A DNA stretch of 64,000 nucleotides from Chrysomallon squamiferum (Eukaryota; Mollusca; Gastropoda; Neomphalida; Peltospiridae): NCBI GenBank assembly GCA_012295275.1, contig CM022678.1, forward strand, positions 8,369,632 through 8,433,631, given 5' to 3'. The position numbers were made by a program, and so were the translations under genes. The notes beneath the pieces are model-generated. The model was given only the letters and a program-made list of their open reading frames with translations, was not told the origin of the DNA and did not search any database. Positions within the stretch are counted from its first letter, which is position 1; each line of letters begins with the position of its first letter. This document shows positions 38,499-50,231 of this stretch, piece after piece.

Positions 38499-39203
38499 CT
38501 GGACAATTCAAAATGAAAAGTTGGTTTGGTAAAGATTATCACTAGAAATGGAAAAGTAAGTTAATCGACTTGAAATTTATAATTCTATAAGTCAGGTAAA
38601 ATCCTTTTAAAAAGATAGTTAACAGATAATAACACAATAACTTTAATAAACTACAAAATCTAAATTTATCTTAGTAAGAAAAAAACCCAATTAGATGCAA
38701 AACTATGTTCTTATAATTATAAGTCCATTCAGGGTATAAAAATAGATTCCAATAAAGTACAAAATAAAGATAATTTATATATAAAAACACAATCACTTAA
38801 AGTGTTCAAAACAATGTAGATTAAATTCAATACAAGGTATTGTCTCTGTTTTTGAAGGTAAAACAATACAGTCAATTTAAATATAAAGTCAGTTTAAATA
38901 CTGAAAAACAAACTATTAATGTATAAAAGTAAATTTCAGTATTCAACTTTAAGAGAATAATTAAAATGCTAAAGACAGAATCTTATTAGACAGAAAAGCA
39001 ATTATAGTAGAGTAATAAAACAAAGTGAAAGTAGAATACCAGATGTCATCTTTAAGTACTGACAAACAAAGTGTATTAATTAACAAAGTCAATTTCAGTA
39101 TTTATAACTAAATCTAAAATAATAGAAAACAAAGTCCATTTAATACAAAAAAATGTCAGTGATATAGCAGTTACTGAAATAATATATTTTTGTTGTAACT
39201 TAC

Positions 39204-39597
39204 ACAGACTTCCAAGTCCTGCAGCTCTACAGTTAGCTAACAAAACTCCCATCTCACTCTCCAGCAGAACACACAACACTTCATAAGCCTCTATCATCAG
39301 ATCAGAGTAGTTAATAGCCAACTGCAGTGCTGTGTTATTAAACTCATACTACCCCATCAACACCGTCAACCTCTCCGAGTTGGACTTGCTCTCATTCAGA
39401 GTCAGGTTAGCCAAGTCATTCTGTGACTTGAGGTGGTCAGTTCTGCTCTGAAGTCTTTCAAACTCAATTTCAAACTCTTTCACTTTGGTTTCTCCTATCT
39501 CAGAACCACACTTGTACAAAGTCTGAACAATTTCCTGCATGTTAGAACAGCCCTGTAAACTCTGCATTAAATGTTCAGCTAATTTTGTATTTGGAAC
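39204..39597 (-). pseudogene. MCC: MCC exon with in-frame TAG
   Basis: 394 bases, acceptor tctacttcag, donor gtaagt. Encodes LAEHLMQSLQGCSNMQEIV, KVKEFEIEFERLQSRTDHLK, SERLTVLMG, then TAG at 39351-39349, then YEFNNTALQLAINYSDLMIE and RAAGLGSL. MCC has a lysine at the stop position, so one base change (AAG to TAG) explains it. Confidence 0.9.
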
Positions 39598-40429
39598 CTG
39601 AAGTAGAAATTATGAGAAAAAGTCATAAGTCAAGAGTTATTTATTCTGTGTTACTGTTTAAAAATTGATTTGAAAGGATATTACCACAGGTCAAAAAACA
39701 TAAGATTTAAAATCAGTTAAATTCATATCAGATGTCATGAAAAATATATCAATGACTTATTCTGTGTTATTGTTTAAGAATTTATTTATTTTAGTTAATT
39801 TGATACAGAACTGCCATAGGGCAAAATATATTAGGTTAAAAATCAGATATGAAAAATAATTAATAATAATTCTGTGTTACTAATTTATTTATTTGGGTGA
39901 TTTGATTTGGAAAAAATCAGATAAAACATTAAAGTTTAATGAGTTAAATTCATACTGAAATTTTGAAAAATACTGTCAATCAAACATATCCTGTCAATTT
40001 TTTCTTATCTGACTTGGATTTACCAACAAAAAAAAAAAAAAACACATTTAAATGACTTTGGAAAAAAATAATGAGTTATTCAGTATCAGTGCTTATGTTT
40101 TTAATTTCTACTGAAAATTATCAAAATAACAATTGTGAATTGAAACATTATGGAAATTCCAAAAAATACACTGACTGTCAATATATTCCAATTTACTTTT
40201 TTAAATGTGTTAAACATAAAAAGTTATAAATGCAAATATTTGTGTGTTTTATGTGGTTATTCAAAAAAACATTACAAAAGTTGAAAAAAAATTTTTTAGT
40301 AAAATTTAACAAACACATTAGAACAGATTAAAATGATGTCAAATATAAAATTATCTGATTTTGTTTTTTTTTTCTAGCACATTGGGAATAAATCACTGTG
40401 TGAACACAGATATATAAATGATGTTAATT

Positions 40430-40525
40430 TCAGCATCAAGAATCTGTCTGTCTCCAGCACATGTTTTTAATTTCTTCAGTTCTGCTATTTTAGTTACAGG
40501 AAACCGATCGCTGCCTGCAGTGGTC
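40430..40525 (-). CDS. MCC: MCC exon (KIAE segment)
   Basis: Acceptor aattcacag in phase with the previous exon. Open as TTAGSDRFPVTKIAELKKL and onward to LDAEI, matching the IAKIAE segment of MCC. The donor is not clear, so the low end is approximate. Confidence 0.6.
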
Positions 40526-40539
40526 CTGTGAATTAATTA

Positions 40540-40566
40540 ATATTAAATAAATAAATAAATAAATCA

Positions 40567-40616
<50 letters not shown>

Positions 40617-40640
40617 AAATAAATAAATAAATAAACAGAA
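40540..40640. repeat. (AAAT)n microsatellite
   Basis: About 100 bases of aaat/aata repeats in an MCC intron. Confidence 0.93.
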
Positions 40641-40813
40641 TATTTACATAAATACTTAAATAATAAATAGACCATCAAATGGATGTCATACAATAGAAAG
40701 AAATGGATGTACAAAGAAAAACTAATATATATGTATACACTGTCTATCTCCACTGATTCCCTTAGTTACATGCAATAAAGATGAGAAACAAAATAAGAAA
40801 TGTTTATTTATAC

Positions 40814-40911
40814 CTCTCTCCTGTATTTGGATTTACTTGTGACTTTGTTGGTGTTGATGTCTGATTGTTCATGGGACTAGAAGACAAATCTGTCAGAGGT
40901 AACTTTTTCAA
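40814..40911 (-). CDS. MCC: MCC exon (proline/serine/threonine linker)
   Basis: Acceptor gttacag, donor gtataa. Open as LKKLPLTDLSSSPMNNQTST then SQVNPNTGE, corresponding to the SPGRLTS..INPSTGE linker of MCC. Upstream of it (40915-41260) an imperfect repeat of caactgtaac-aaaatgtaacag carries several copies of this acceptor region. Confidence 0.65.
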
Positions 40912-40914
40912 CTG

Positions 40915-41260
40915 TAACTCTTTCAACTGTAACAAAAATGTAACAGTTTGTCCTCTAACTCTTTCAGTTGTAACAATTTATTCTGCAATTTTCAACAGTA
41001 ACAAAATGTAACAGTTTATTATGTAAGTTTCAACTGTAACAAAATGTAACAATTTATCCTCTAGCTTTTTCAACTGTAACAAAATGAAACAGTTTATCCT
41101 GTACTTCTTTCAGCTGTAAACAAAAATGTCACAATTTATTCTGTAACTCTTTCAGCTGTAAAAAAAAATGTGGAATAATTTTCAGCTGTAAACAAAAATG
41201 GAATAATTTATCCTTTAACTATTTTCATATGAACTTTACTAACAACTTAACAGTACTTTT
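40915..41260. repeat. Imperfect tandem repeat next to an MCC acceptor
   Basis: About eight degenerate units containing variants of tttcaactgtaacaaaatgtaacag and tttatcctctaact. The first unit overlaps the acceptor of exon 40911-40814. Confidence 0.75.
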
Positions 41261-41461
41261 TTAAAGAATGTAACAATTTGATGCAGTTACTAACAATTTA
41301 ACTGTTACTCTTTCATAGAAAAGCTTAATGCAGAAATTATTAACAGAAGCCATACTATATAACTGAAGGAAAAAGCAATCTTAATAATTAAATTTTGTGT
41401 TTTAATTATACCTACAAATAAAAATGCAAATATAATTATTTTAATATCTTTGCGGAGTTAC

Positions 41462-41567
41462 CTTTCTTTTCAACTTCTCCCTGTCATCATTAATATCTTC
41501 AATAAGCTACATAGCTGTGTAAGTTCTGTTTTCTGTCTACCTATCTGTTTTTGACTTTCAGCGTTGT
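41462..41567 (-). pseudogene. MCC: MCC exon with frame change
   Basis: Acceptor gttttag in phase 1 with the upstream exon. DNAESQKQIGRQKTELTQLC is followed by a one-base frame change into IEDINDDREKLKRK and a gtaact donor. Confidence 0.65.
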
Positions 41568-41841
41568 CTAAAACAAAACAAAAAATAAAAACAACAACAA
41601 AAAAAGCATTTATAATTATTCTCGGTTTTAATGTTGTATATACTGTGATTTAGTAATTAAAAAAAAAAAAACATGAAGCGAATTTTAATTTTATTTGTAA
41701 ATTTAATTCTATTTTTCTCTTCTGATCAAATTAACTGATTGAAAGAATATCTAATTTTAATTATATATTTATTTGGTACTTTTCTTTTTAATGCCTTCTA
41801 ACAGTAATTAAATGAGAAGAAAAAAAATTAAAATTTATTAC

Positions 41842-41918
41842 CTGGACTCGCATACTGGGAGCCATTTGCATTATTCTCGTTGATACTTCCTCCATCATCT
41901 TCAAACTCATCTTCTTCT
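41842..41918 (-). CDS. MCC: MCC exon (acidic EEDEFEDD)
   Basis: Acceptor tctttgtag, donor gtaata, joins exactly to VIR of the upstream exon giving VIREEDEFEDDGGSINENN, like VIREEDEY of MCC. Confidence 0.75.
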
Positions 41919-42321
41919 CTACAAAGAAAGGAAAAAAAACAAATTATCAAATTTCTTTACACTTTCTGAAATTTGTTATTTTCAACAAATTCCTAGAAAT
42001 TATTTCTTAGTCTTTCATTAAACACAGTGAAGAACAGCAAGCTAATGGCATTGTTTTACATCTGAAGAATGACTGACTTGACTCATACAATGAAAGAAAA
42101 CATATTTCTGAAAATTTCAGGTTTTCAGGAATCTTTCCTTGTGCATTATAAATAGTGAAAAACCAGCAAACAAATAGTATTATTTTAAAATAAATAATGA
42201 TAAACCAAAACTATGTTTCATTATGTGAACAGATATATTATATTATTGCTATCATCATTGCATTAAAAACAGTGAAGAACTGCAAACTCACACTATATAT
42301 TATTTAATAAAAACTACTGAC

Positions 42322-42481
42322 CTGATGACATTAATCTGCTGTCTGTCTGTTTTCTTCATCAGCTCTGCAATGACGTTGTGAAGTTCAGTGACGCGTTCCT
42401 CGTAGCGTGTCGCAGACTGGTCATCTCTGTCATCGAAGTCTTTCTCACTGTGAATCTTCTCAGTCTTAGTGACAACAAACA
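42322..42481 (-). CDS. MCC: MCC exon (RYEER-TELH coiled coil)
   Basis: Open, ending VIR with a gtcagt donor. Contains RYEERVTELHNVIAEL-KK, a diagnostic MCC block. The acceptor is either at 42481 or a few codons further in. Confidence 0.85.
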
Positions 42482-42489
42482 CTCAGATT

Positions 42490-43420
42490 TCAGTAACAAA
42501 CACATAAAATAATAATTAAACAGACAGAATAAGAAAATTATTTATTAATGGTACATGCATTCTTTTATACAATTAAAAAAAAAAAAATAAAAATAATAAG
42601 AAAACTATTTATTAATGGAATATGCTATTATAAAATAAAATAAAAATAATAATAATATTTAAAATCACATTAGAAAAACTATATATAAAAATTATATACT
42701 TATATATTAGTAAACTAGTTAATTAAAAACAATAAAATTTAAACATATACAAAAATATTTGAAATTTTGAATATTTCTTGTATATAACTGTGTCTATTAA
42801 TAAATTAGTAACTCAAAAACATACAGAGTAAACATTCACAATATTTAAAATTAACAGACTTATTTTTAATGAATTTCAATTTGTATATATTGTATTTATT
42901 GGACCTATGTATTTGTTCTGTGTTTTAGTGTCTGTATAATAAAACATCATAAATAAGTAATCAAATAAATACATAAATAAAACCAAATAAGGAAGTAAGT
43001 AAATAAATAATAAAACTATATTATTCATTTCAATTATTAGACATCTCTCTTACCGGCTATATTACTGTTACCGGCTAAATTAAACACTGGAAACAAAATA
43101 TAACAAAAATTTGTTTTCACTGAATAATAAATTTTATAAACAATTTTCAAATTTAATGCAAGAACAAAAATTATGTTCTGTACTTTATGTATCTAATTCA
43201 ACAACTGAAGAATCCACAATGACTGCAAGTCTCCACCAATGAAATTCCATCAATCTGACACCTCATTTGCATATGACCTACTTTTTATTTCTAAACCTAT
43301 CTGTAGAAATGTCAAATGACTGTTCTTTGACTGGGCTTTTAAAACAGTGCTGGTTATAAATATGTTCATTTAAAAAAATAAAATAAATAAATAAATATAA
43401 ATAATTATTATATAATTTCA
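42490..43420. other. AT-rich MCC intron
   Basis: AAT and A-rich sequence without exon signals. Duplicate ttaccggctaaat-like words occur at 43050-43085. Nothing else seen. Confidence 0.6.
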
Positions 43421-43469
43421 CATGTACTTTTGTCTCTGTACTGCATACACACAAACAGATGCACAAACA

Positions 43470-44480
43470 GATGCACACACAGACATAAACAGGAAAGGGG
43501 AAGAAACCTATTGGACCACACTTACCTTTAACAGCAAACCTGCCATGACAGCAATTAAAACCAACAGTTACATAAACCAACTGACAGATGTGAGGTCACA
43601 GTTACCTGAATGTGGCCTCTGACAGACCTGCGGACACAAAATGTAGACAGTGATACAACTCAAGTCATTAGCATGCAGCTACTGCAGTGTCCATCACCAT
43701 AGAAACTCCAGCCAGTTCTGATACCTTGCAAAACATGCAAACTTTCAGCAACTACATGAAACACAATCAAAAATGCACTTCACTTACCAACATGATAGAC
43801 TCAGCTACCACTAAACACAAACCTAAAACCAAAAACTGCGCTGACAAAATATCCATTGTGTTAAAAAAAATAATAAAAAGATGACAGCAAAATAACTCTA
43901 CTAATAGATAACCATTTAATAACAAAGAAAATCATTCAAATTTTTGGTGGTCACATTCGACAGCCAACTTTGGATGCCACATACAGAAGATAAAAACTTT
44001 TACCAAGCATTACACTGCCTGAGAGTCTCGTGTTAGAATAAAACATACAACCATTAAAATACACACAAAAACCTACACACACTAAAATACTGTGTTAAAA
44101 TCCACTCTCAGTAATAATCATCTCATGAAGGATCTAGGCCCTGATCAACCCTTTAAAACTCACCTTTCACTATAATCTAATTTTTAAACAACAGTCAGCC
44201 ATATTGAAATGTAGACTGGAGTGGGTGAATATTGCAATCAGCAAATAGTAATCAAATAAAATAAACATTAGTTACACCTTTCATCATCAAAACTCAAAAT
44301 CATTTTAGTATAAAACTAAATAAAAACCATACCAGACTCAGAATCAACTATTCCACCAATCTAAACACAATCAAATTCAAACTCAAGATAAACACAAAAC
44401 CAAACTTTAGCTGTGGAATTTCTGAAACCACTTCTCTGTGCACATGTTTCCAGTGAACACCTAATGCTACATGACACATT
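43470..44480 (+). mobile_element. Decayed non-LTR retrotransposon fragment
   Basis: On the plus strand one frame at about 43925-44050 reads KSFKFLVVTFDSQLWMPHTE then YQALHCLRVSC. This resembles the FLG(V/I)-FD--L-W--HI segment near the C-terminal end of reverse transcriptases in Jockey/I-type non-LTR elements. Surrounding sequence is A and C rich, unlike neighbouring introns, with many stops. It sits inside an intron of minus-strand MCC, in antisense orientation. Confidence 0.45.
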
Positions 44481-44728
44481 CTATGAATTAAAAACTGAAT
44501 TTATACTAAAAACCATCTTGATAGAAACAGTGAAAAACTGAGAGCCAACCTTTAATTCAAACAAATAAATAGACACAAATGTTTGATCAATTAAATTCAA
44601 AAACATAACATAAAATAACACAATCACAGAGGTGAAAAAAAAATAAAAAAATAAATAGCATACAATAACAAACAAAATAAAAAGCAAGTACACCACTACA
44701 AAACAATTGTATAAATTATTTAATTAAT

Positions 44729-44880
44729 AGATTAACTGGCTCACCAACTGATAGATTTGCTGACACAGAACTTCAGAACATATTTTAAAAGTTCCACATT
44801 TTCTTGACACAAGGAAGTAAACTGGTTCAGGCTGGAGTGGGCTGTTTGGAATGTGAACTTTCTGTACTAACAAGTCAAAC
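44729..44880 (-). mobile_element. Transposon-associated DUF7869-like fragment
   Basis: Minus-strand frame FDLLVQKVHIPNSPLQPEPV then YFLVSRKCGTFKICSEV and QQIYQL. This matches a conserved motif (FD---QVH-P--PLQPGP-YF---RKCG-FGV--E---RQVNYL) that I know from very abundant transposon-like genes of marine invertebrates. Only about 50 codons remain. Confidence 0.55.
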
Positions 44881-45229
44881 TGAAGAAGACAGTTAGCTTT
44901 TTCTTAAAAATAAAAATGAAAACAAAATTTAAAATAACAAACAAAAACATACTGCAATATAAAATCAATTAATCAAAGAATTAATACAATATCCTCAAAA
45001 TTATATCACTTAATCTGTTAGAAAAATTACTCATTATTCAAATGAATTCTCATCCTGTGCAATAGCAGTCTGTTGATTCTCCCCCCAATGTGAAGATTTA
45101 GTCTCACATGCAGACAGTATTTTCAAATTACTCCCTTTGAATCCTGTGACTGACTCAGACAAAATTAGTCATAATCTTGAGGAAAATGCTGCAGAAACTG
45201 AACTATCTTTTCTCTGTCTTCACATATAA

Positions 45230-45322
45230 AGTGTGTGAATTAATTTTCTTCTGCCAGATTTCTTTTCTCTCTCAGAGTTACCCCATTCACTCTGCAGTGC
45301 TGTGAGTTTGTCCTGACTAATG
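45230..45322 (-). CDS. MCC: Possible N-terminal MCC exon
   Basis: Strong tttttttacag-type acceptor, open as SISQDKLTALQSEWGNSERE. It is coiled-coil-like and could correspond to the LNKRLQQTERERD part of MCC, but identity is low. Confidence 0.35.
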
Positions 45323-45329
45323 CTGTAAA

Positions 45330-46128
45330 AAAGCAATAAAAGATATAAGCAGACACCCAACACACACACACACACATTCAAATGTCCTCTATAAAAATGA
45401 AGGAGAAATTATAAATTAGCTGCTGCTTAAATAGGAAAAATACTAATGAAAAAACCCATACAAGTTCTCTCTGCTTTGTTCATTGGAGTGCTTTGAAGAA
45501 CTTCCAGAAGTATCTTTTCAGCAGCAAAACAAACAAAACAATCTGAATTCTTATAATACTTATACAGTGGTAAATTATTTGCAATAACTGTCCTAATTCA
45601 GATGATAACATTTTTTTATTTTATAAAAATCATTTTAATGAGTCTTGTTTATCAAGTTAAAATATATTACAATCGATTTAACACTTAAAATATTCTGATT
45701 TCCAAATATAATTCAATAACTGTCTCTAATATGAATAAATAATATTACTCTAGAATAACTGACTTTTTTCTTCTTCTTCTTATGAATATCTATTACTGAC
45801 ATTTTCAACTTGAGACAAATGTCTTTCAAGTTGATGATGATGCACGTTATGTCAGCTCGAAATTTAAAAAAAAATGTGGTTTAGTCGCCCAAAAACTATT
45901 TTTTGGATCATCGTATAACATTATTAATAATTTTATAGCAAATATTTATTTCACATAAAAGTTTGTTCATAATTCGATAAATTGAAAGTATCGGCTTACC
46001 TTAATTTGTCAACATATAAAAAGAAATACGAAAATTCTTTATTAATTAAAATAGCCCCAAAAATGAGGTCCTAGTTATACAAATCAGCTGGTAAGACACT
46101 TTCAAACAAACCTTGACAAAAATGGAAT

Positions 46129-46196
<68 letters not shown>

Positions 46197-47230
46197 TTAT
46201 AGTATTATACGCTTGGATTTTTCAAAAGAAACAAAAATTAAAGGAAAGCAACATGAAATGACAGTGAGTAAAGTTTAGCGTGTGACAAAAATAAGAAAAT
46301 CAATGACCTTCCTCTATAAAATATGCAGATGTTCAACTTTTCTTTTTAGTATTTTTTTCTTTCTTTCTTTATTTCTTTTATTTTTTTATTTTTATTTATT
46401 TTTTATTCTGGGTAAGTAATCCTACCGGAATTGAAAACGAAAAACAATAGCAAATACAGGGTTATAGAGTTATCTTCCATGATAACTAGTTCCGTTAACC
46501 AACCGATAATATTTTAGGTAACGCTCAAAAAGTTCGCTAAATGTTTTCGTTGGCTTCTCTTTAGCCAATTAAAGGTGGAATTAAAAAGGAAAAACAATAG
46601 CAAACAATTAGCTACAGAGTTATCTCCTATGATAACTTGTTCCGTTAACCAACCGATAATCCTTTTATTTAGTGTTTATAGATTTACTTAATATAATTGC
46701 AAAAGAAAAAATTATGATTATTAAATACGTTATTTGGGTTAATATAATCGAAAGAAGATAAATAAAAATTATCCTCATCAATAGAAATTTGTTTCTACAT
46801 TATGATAATGCTAGCTAAAATTTTATAACTGGAAACAAAATAATTTGTAATATTTATTTCAACAAAAATACGTTTTTATATGAAAAATAAAATTTTAGAA
46901 AAAACTTCTAAAAATTGTAAGATTTCTGATTTATCCAGTAAAACTATCTTAATAAAATATACAACAACAAATAAAAAAGAATACTAAGATTTTATTTTAC
47001 AAAAATGTGTTAAATTGATATATATAATTTGACAGATAAAGTAACCTGCAAATTACTAATTAAATAAATTTCTAATTTCTGATTTTATCTTCGAAACAAC
47101 AAATACATGCATATGTAGGTTTACACATTTCCTTCCATTTTGTATTTTATTGACATACTTTTACTGGGTAAATCTTTACAAGTCTTGGTATTTTATATTT
47201 GGGTTATATGATTAAGTAGATTATTCTTTC

Positions 47231-47261
<31 letters not shown>

Positions 47262-47560
47262 GATACAAGAGATATATTTAAAAAAACAAACAAAAACAAA
47301 CAAAAAAAAACGAATAAAACATCTTCCTTGAAATAAACACATTTTATTATAAAACATTTTTTTAATTATTTTTTAGCCAAGTAATCAATTATTTCTAAGA
47401 TCAATACTATTCATCGTCTTTTCAAATTTGTATCATAAGAATTAATGTCATATTTTTCACCACTGTTTGAAATACACTTTGAAATAAACATCATTTTCCC
47501 TATCATGTATTGTCTGAGTGTTTTTATTTTTCTCACTTATTAGGATCATTTGAAATATTA
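45330..47560. other. Gene-poor DNA with duplicated 70-base motif
   Basis: Contains an (AAT)n at about 46133-46196, a direct repeat at 46441-46510 and 46590-46660, pyrimidine-rich sequence at 46335-46410 and poly-A at 47229-47259. No exon supported. Confidence 0.6.
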
Positions 47561-47568
47561 GTTCTTGT

Positions 47569-47754
47569 TTAAGACAGCTGCAGACTTGACTGTACTTGGT
47601 GCTGTGTCTGATCAAACATTTTTCTCCCTGTTGTGACTGACTGAAAAAGAGGCAGAACTGAATCCAGCATCTGTTTCATGATTTCTGAATCAGTCTGGCA
47701 TCAACTGACAAAACTTTGATAGCAAAAACTCAAATCTTCATCAAACTTGGCCAT
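47569..47754 (-). pseudogene. Short unrecognised coding remnant
   Basis: 62 codons from ATG to TAA in one frame, interrupted once by TGA (47703-47701): MAKFDEDLSFCYQSFVS, stop, then CQTDSEIMKQMLDSVLPLFQ and ending QVQSSLQLS. Composition is clearly coding-like compared with surroundings. Family unknown; helical, possibly a terminal exon. Confidence 0.4.
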
Positions 47755-47810
47755 AGATTTTCATTTCTGCTTTCATATGTCTGTGCACTGAACTCCATCA
47801 AACCATCCTA

Positions 47811-47812
47811 TA

Positions 47813-47872
<60 letters not shown>

Positions 47873-47917
47873 AAGAAGAAGAAGAAGAAGAAGAAGAAGA
47901 AGAAGAAGAAGAAGAAG

Positions 47918-47947
<30 letters not shown>
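47811..47947. repeat. (AAT)n-(AAG)n-(AAC)n compound tract
   Basis: About 32 bases of AAT, then about 76 bases of AAG, then about 30 bases of AAC. The three motifs differ only at the last base. The central part is a pure-purine GAA/TTC tract. Confidence 0.95.
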
Positions 47948-47948
<1 letters not shown>

Positions 47949-47949
47949 G

Positions 47950-50230
47950 TAATAATTGTGATATTAGCAACAAGAATAGTAATTACAATAATAATAGTTT
48001 ACTGTTCTAATATTAATCATAATAATAACTTTTATTACAATAAAAAGTAAAATAGTAATATTATAATAACATGAAAAAAATTGTATTGTATTACATTTTT
48101 GAATATTTAACTGTCAAGAATACCTGTAATCTTGTAACATGATGATGGAAGGAGAAGAATTAATTCAGAAAGAAATAATTTTTGAAAAATAATTTAAATA
48201 TAATTTTTGTTTTAACATTTAAAATTATTTAAAATATCTTTTAATAAAATACTTAAACAGTAACAAAATAAATATATCATTAACATCAATGATGTCAGGT
48301 TGTTTCACAAAAACACTTCTATCAGAGGCATGCACTAACATACACACATTAAATATACATACATACAGAGAGAGAGAGTTAATTTATTTACTGAGCATCT
48401 ACAAATATAGATCATGCCAGCAAAAAAATGACTTTCTTGATCCAACAATTCTCTTACGTGAAGGATTCAGATTAAGGCTTCTGGACTTTTTACTGTTAGG
48501 ACTAATATTAATTTACTGCTTCAAAACTTCCTTATCTACATTATGCATCAGTTTGATAAGTCCTTCCATCAACACTCTACCAGCCAGTCAGAACAAAGTT
48601 TCTCTTGTGAGATCTTTTCCAGATGAGCTTTGTCTTAGCAGTGAAAATTATATAAAAATCAAAAATATTGTTCGCGAGATATTAGTGACTGGACATTCTA
48701 ACTTTCCATAATGAGTTTCTTGTAAAACAATTAAATGACAATGATGATTATTTAAACATTTTCCATACCAACAACTATACCGTATTAATAGGATCAGTAA
48801 AAAATGTCCTGATGTTTGAAGACAGTATCTATTCGGCTTTTGTACAACAGTTTATTTTAAAAAGCAATTCACAAAATATAAATTTTTGACTGAATGCATT
48901 AAACTAGAAATACCTGATTAAACAGAAGTAATTTAAAACTCATTAAACAACATAAAACATAAAATGAGATGTTGATTGAGAAGAAAAAACATCACCACAA
49001 TTTAAAAAGTCTTCAGCTGTATTTTTCTGTATTTTTGTTTAGCACACATTAAAACATTTCCATATACATAAAATAATCTCGTATTAATGCTTCAACATTT
49101 TTAGAATTATTATCATTTAAAATATTTTTTCGTTGTGCAGAATTCCAAGCTTTCATAAAAATCTATGCTTGTTGCTGAAAGTTAGTTTGGAAAATGTGAG
49201 CACACTTTTGACTTCTTTACATCATGTGCTGGTATTGAGGAATGAGAGGAAGTCTGTCATACAATCTCCAGTTTACTGCCCTTTATCTTAATTTCATTAC
49301 TAAAACTACACAATGTGAGATCTGACTCATATCATGCTGGCTAGTCACATTTGATGTTTTTAAAAATTAACATACTATTGTAGTATTTAATTTATTATAA
49401 TTAAAAAAAAAAAATTATTATTATAAATAATCAAAAGATGTGCAGATAAAAAGAACTGTCAGTGTGTAAAATAAAGGACCTTTTTCTCTTTTCTAAACGT
49501 GTGGAAATGTTTTGAGAACAAAATGGAATAAAAATTTAGTTAGTTTGTTGTTTAGTTTTTGTTTTATGTTTTGTTTCTTTGTTAACTTTCTTTATTTTTT
49601 CTGTGTGAGCGTTGTTTCCCTTTCACCATGATTAACACATTATTTTTTTTATTATGTAAAGCAGTTTCAAACTTAAATAAGTGTGTTAAATTCTGCAACT
49701 TTTTACCCTATGTTATATTTACATTAAAGGTGAGTGCAAATGGTTAATTATAAAATTGTTTACTTCCTCAAAAATTAAAAACTAAAATGACTCATTTTCA
49801 TTCCTAAACATACACAAAATATATTTATTTTTTTACTAACATTTTAGAGTTGTCCCACAATTAACAGTTGACTCTAAAACACAAAATATTGTAATTTAGA
49901 ACATTCAATTTTCTTTTGAAAAGCAAGTTACTGTCATAAACACAATTAAAAACATTCTTTTCTTGGACATGTATGCACTTTTAAATGAGATAATAAGAAT
50001 AAAAAATAAATAAATAAAAATAAATAGCCATTTGTAATATTATATTTTAAACCAATTTTAAAAATCAGTTTTTTTCCAAAATACAACATTCATAAATGTC
50101 GTGTCACCAGATGAAATGCTGCTATCATTTTACTGTTCCTGATTGTTATCTTTGTCAGTAGAATAAAATTAAAACCATTTTTCTCAAGAATCTAAATAAA
50201 ATACAACAAGGTGTAACAAAAAGGGCAGTA
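47950..50230. other. AT-rich DNA, no gene called
   Basis: A 140-codon open frame at 48289-48711 on the plus strand has no motif that I recognise and leucine/isoleucine-rich content. Nothing else stands out. Confidence 0.55.
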
Positions 50231-50231
50231 C

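Larger units (their letters stand above)
34496..45322 (-). pseudogene. MCC: MCC (mutated in colorectal cancers) orthologue, disrupted
   Basis: MCC is a long coiled-coil scaffold at cell cortex and junctions with a C-terminal PDZ-binding motif. Recognisable minus-strand exons in order: possible N-terminal exon 45322-45230; 42481-42322 (RYEERVTELHNVIAEL); 41918-41842; 41567-41462; 40911-40814; 40525-about 40430; 39597-39204 (RLQSRTDHLKSQNDLANL); 38498-38264 (QRLDLENAVLMQELMAMK); 37913-37735; 36246-36056; 34675-34496 (NETSL end). Exon order, phases and motifs follow MCC closely. Breaks: TAG at 39351-39349, TGA between TAS and MDTDF near 38476, and one-base frame changes in exons 41567-41462, 37913-37735 and the last one. 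An exon for the segment after RAAGLGSL is not visible. Either a pseudogene or a real gene with base errors; introns and splice sites are well kept. Confidence 0.85.

Noticed and set aside
39349-39351. A-to-I RNA editing of the MCC TAG
   Set aside because: Editing would give tryptophan, but the family has lysine here; frame changes elsewhere would remain.
48289-48711. 140-codon open frame
   Set aside because: No recognisable motif, no splice context and AT-driven leucine/isoleucine content; left uncalled.
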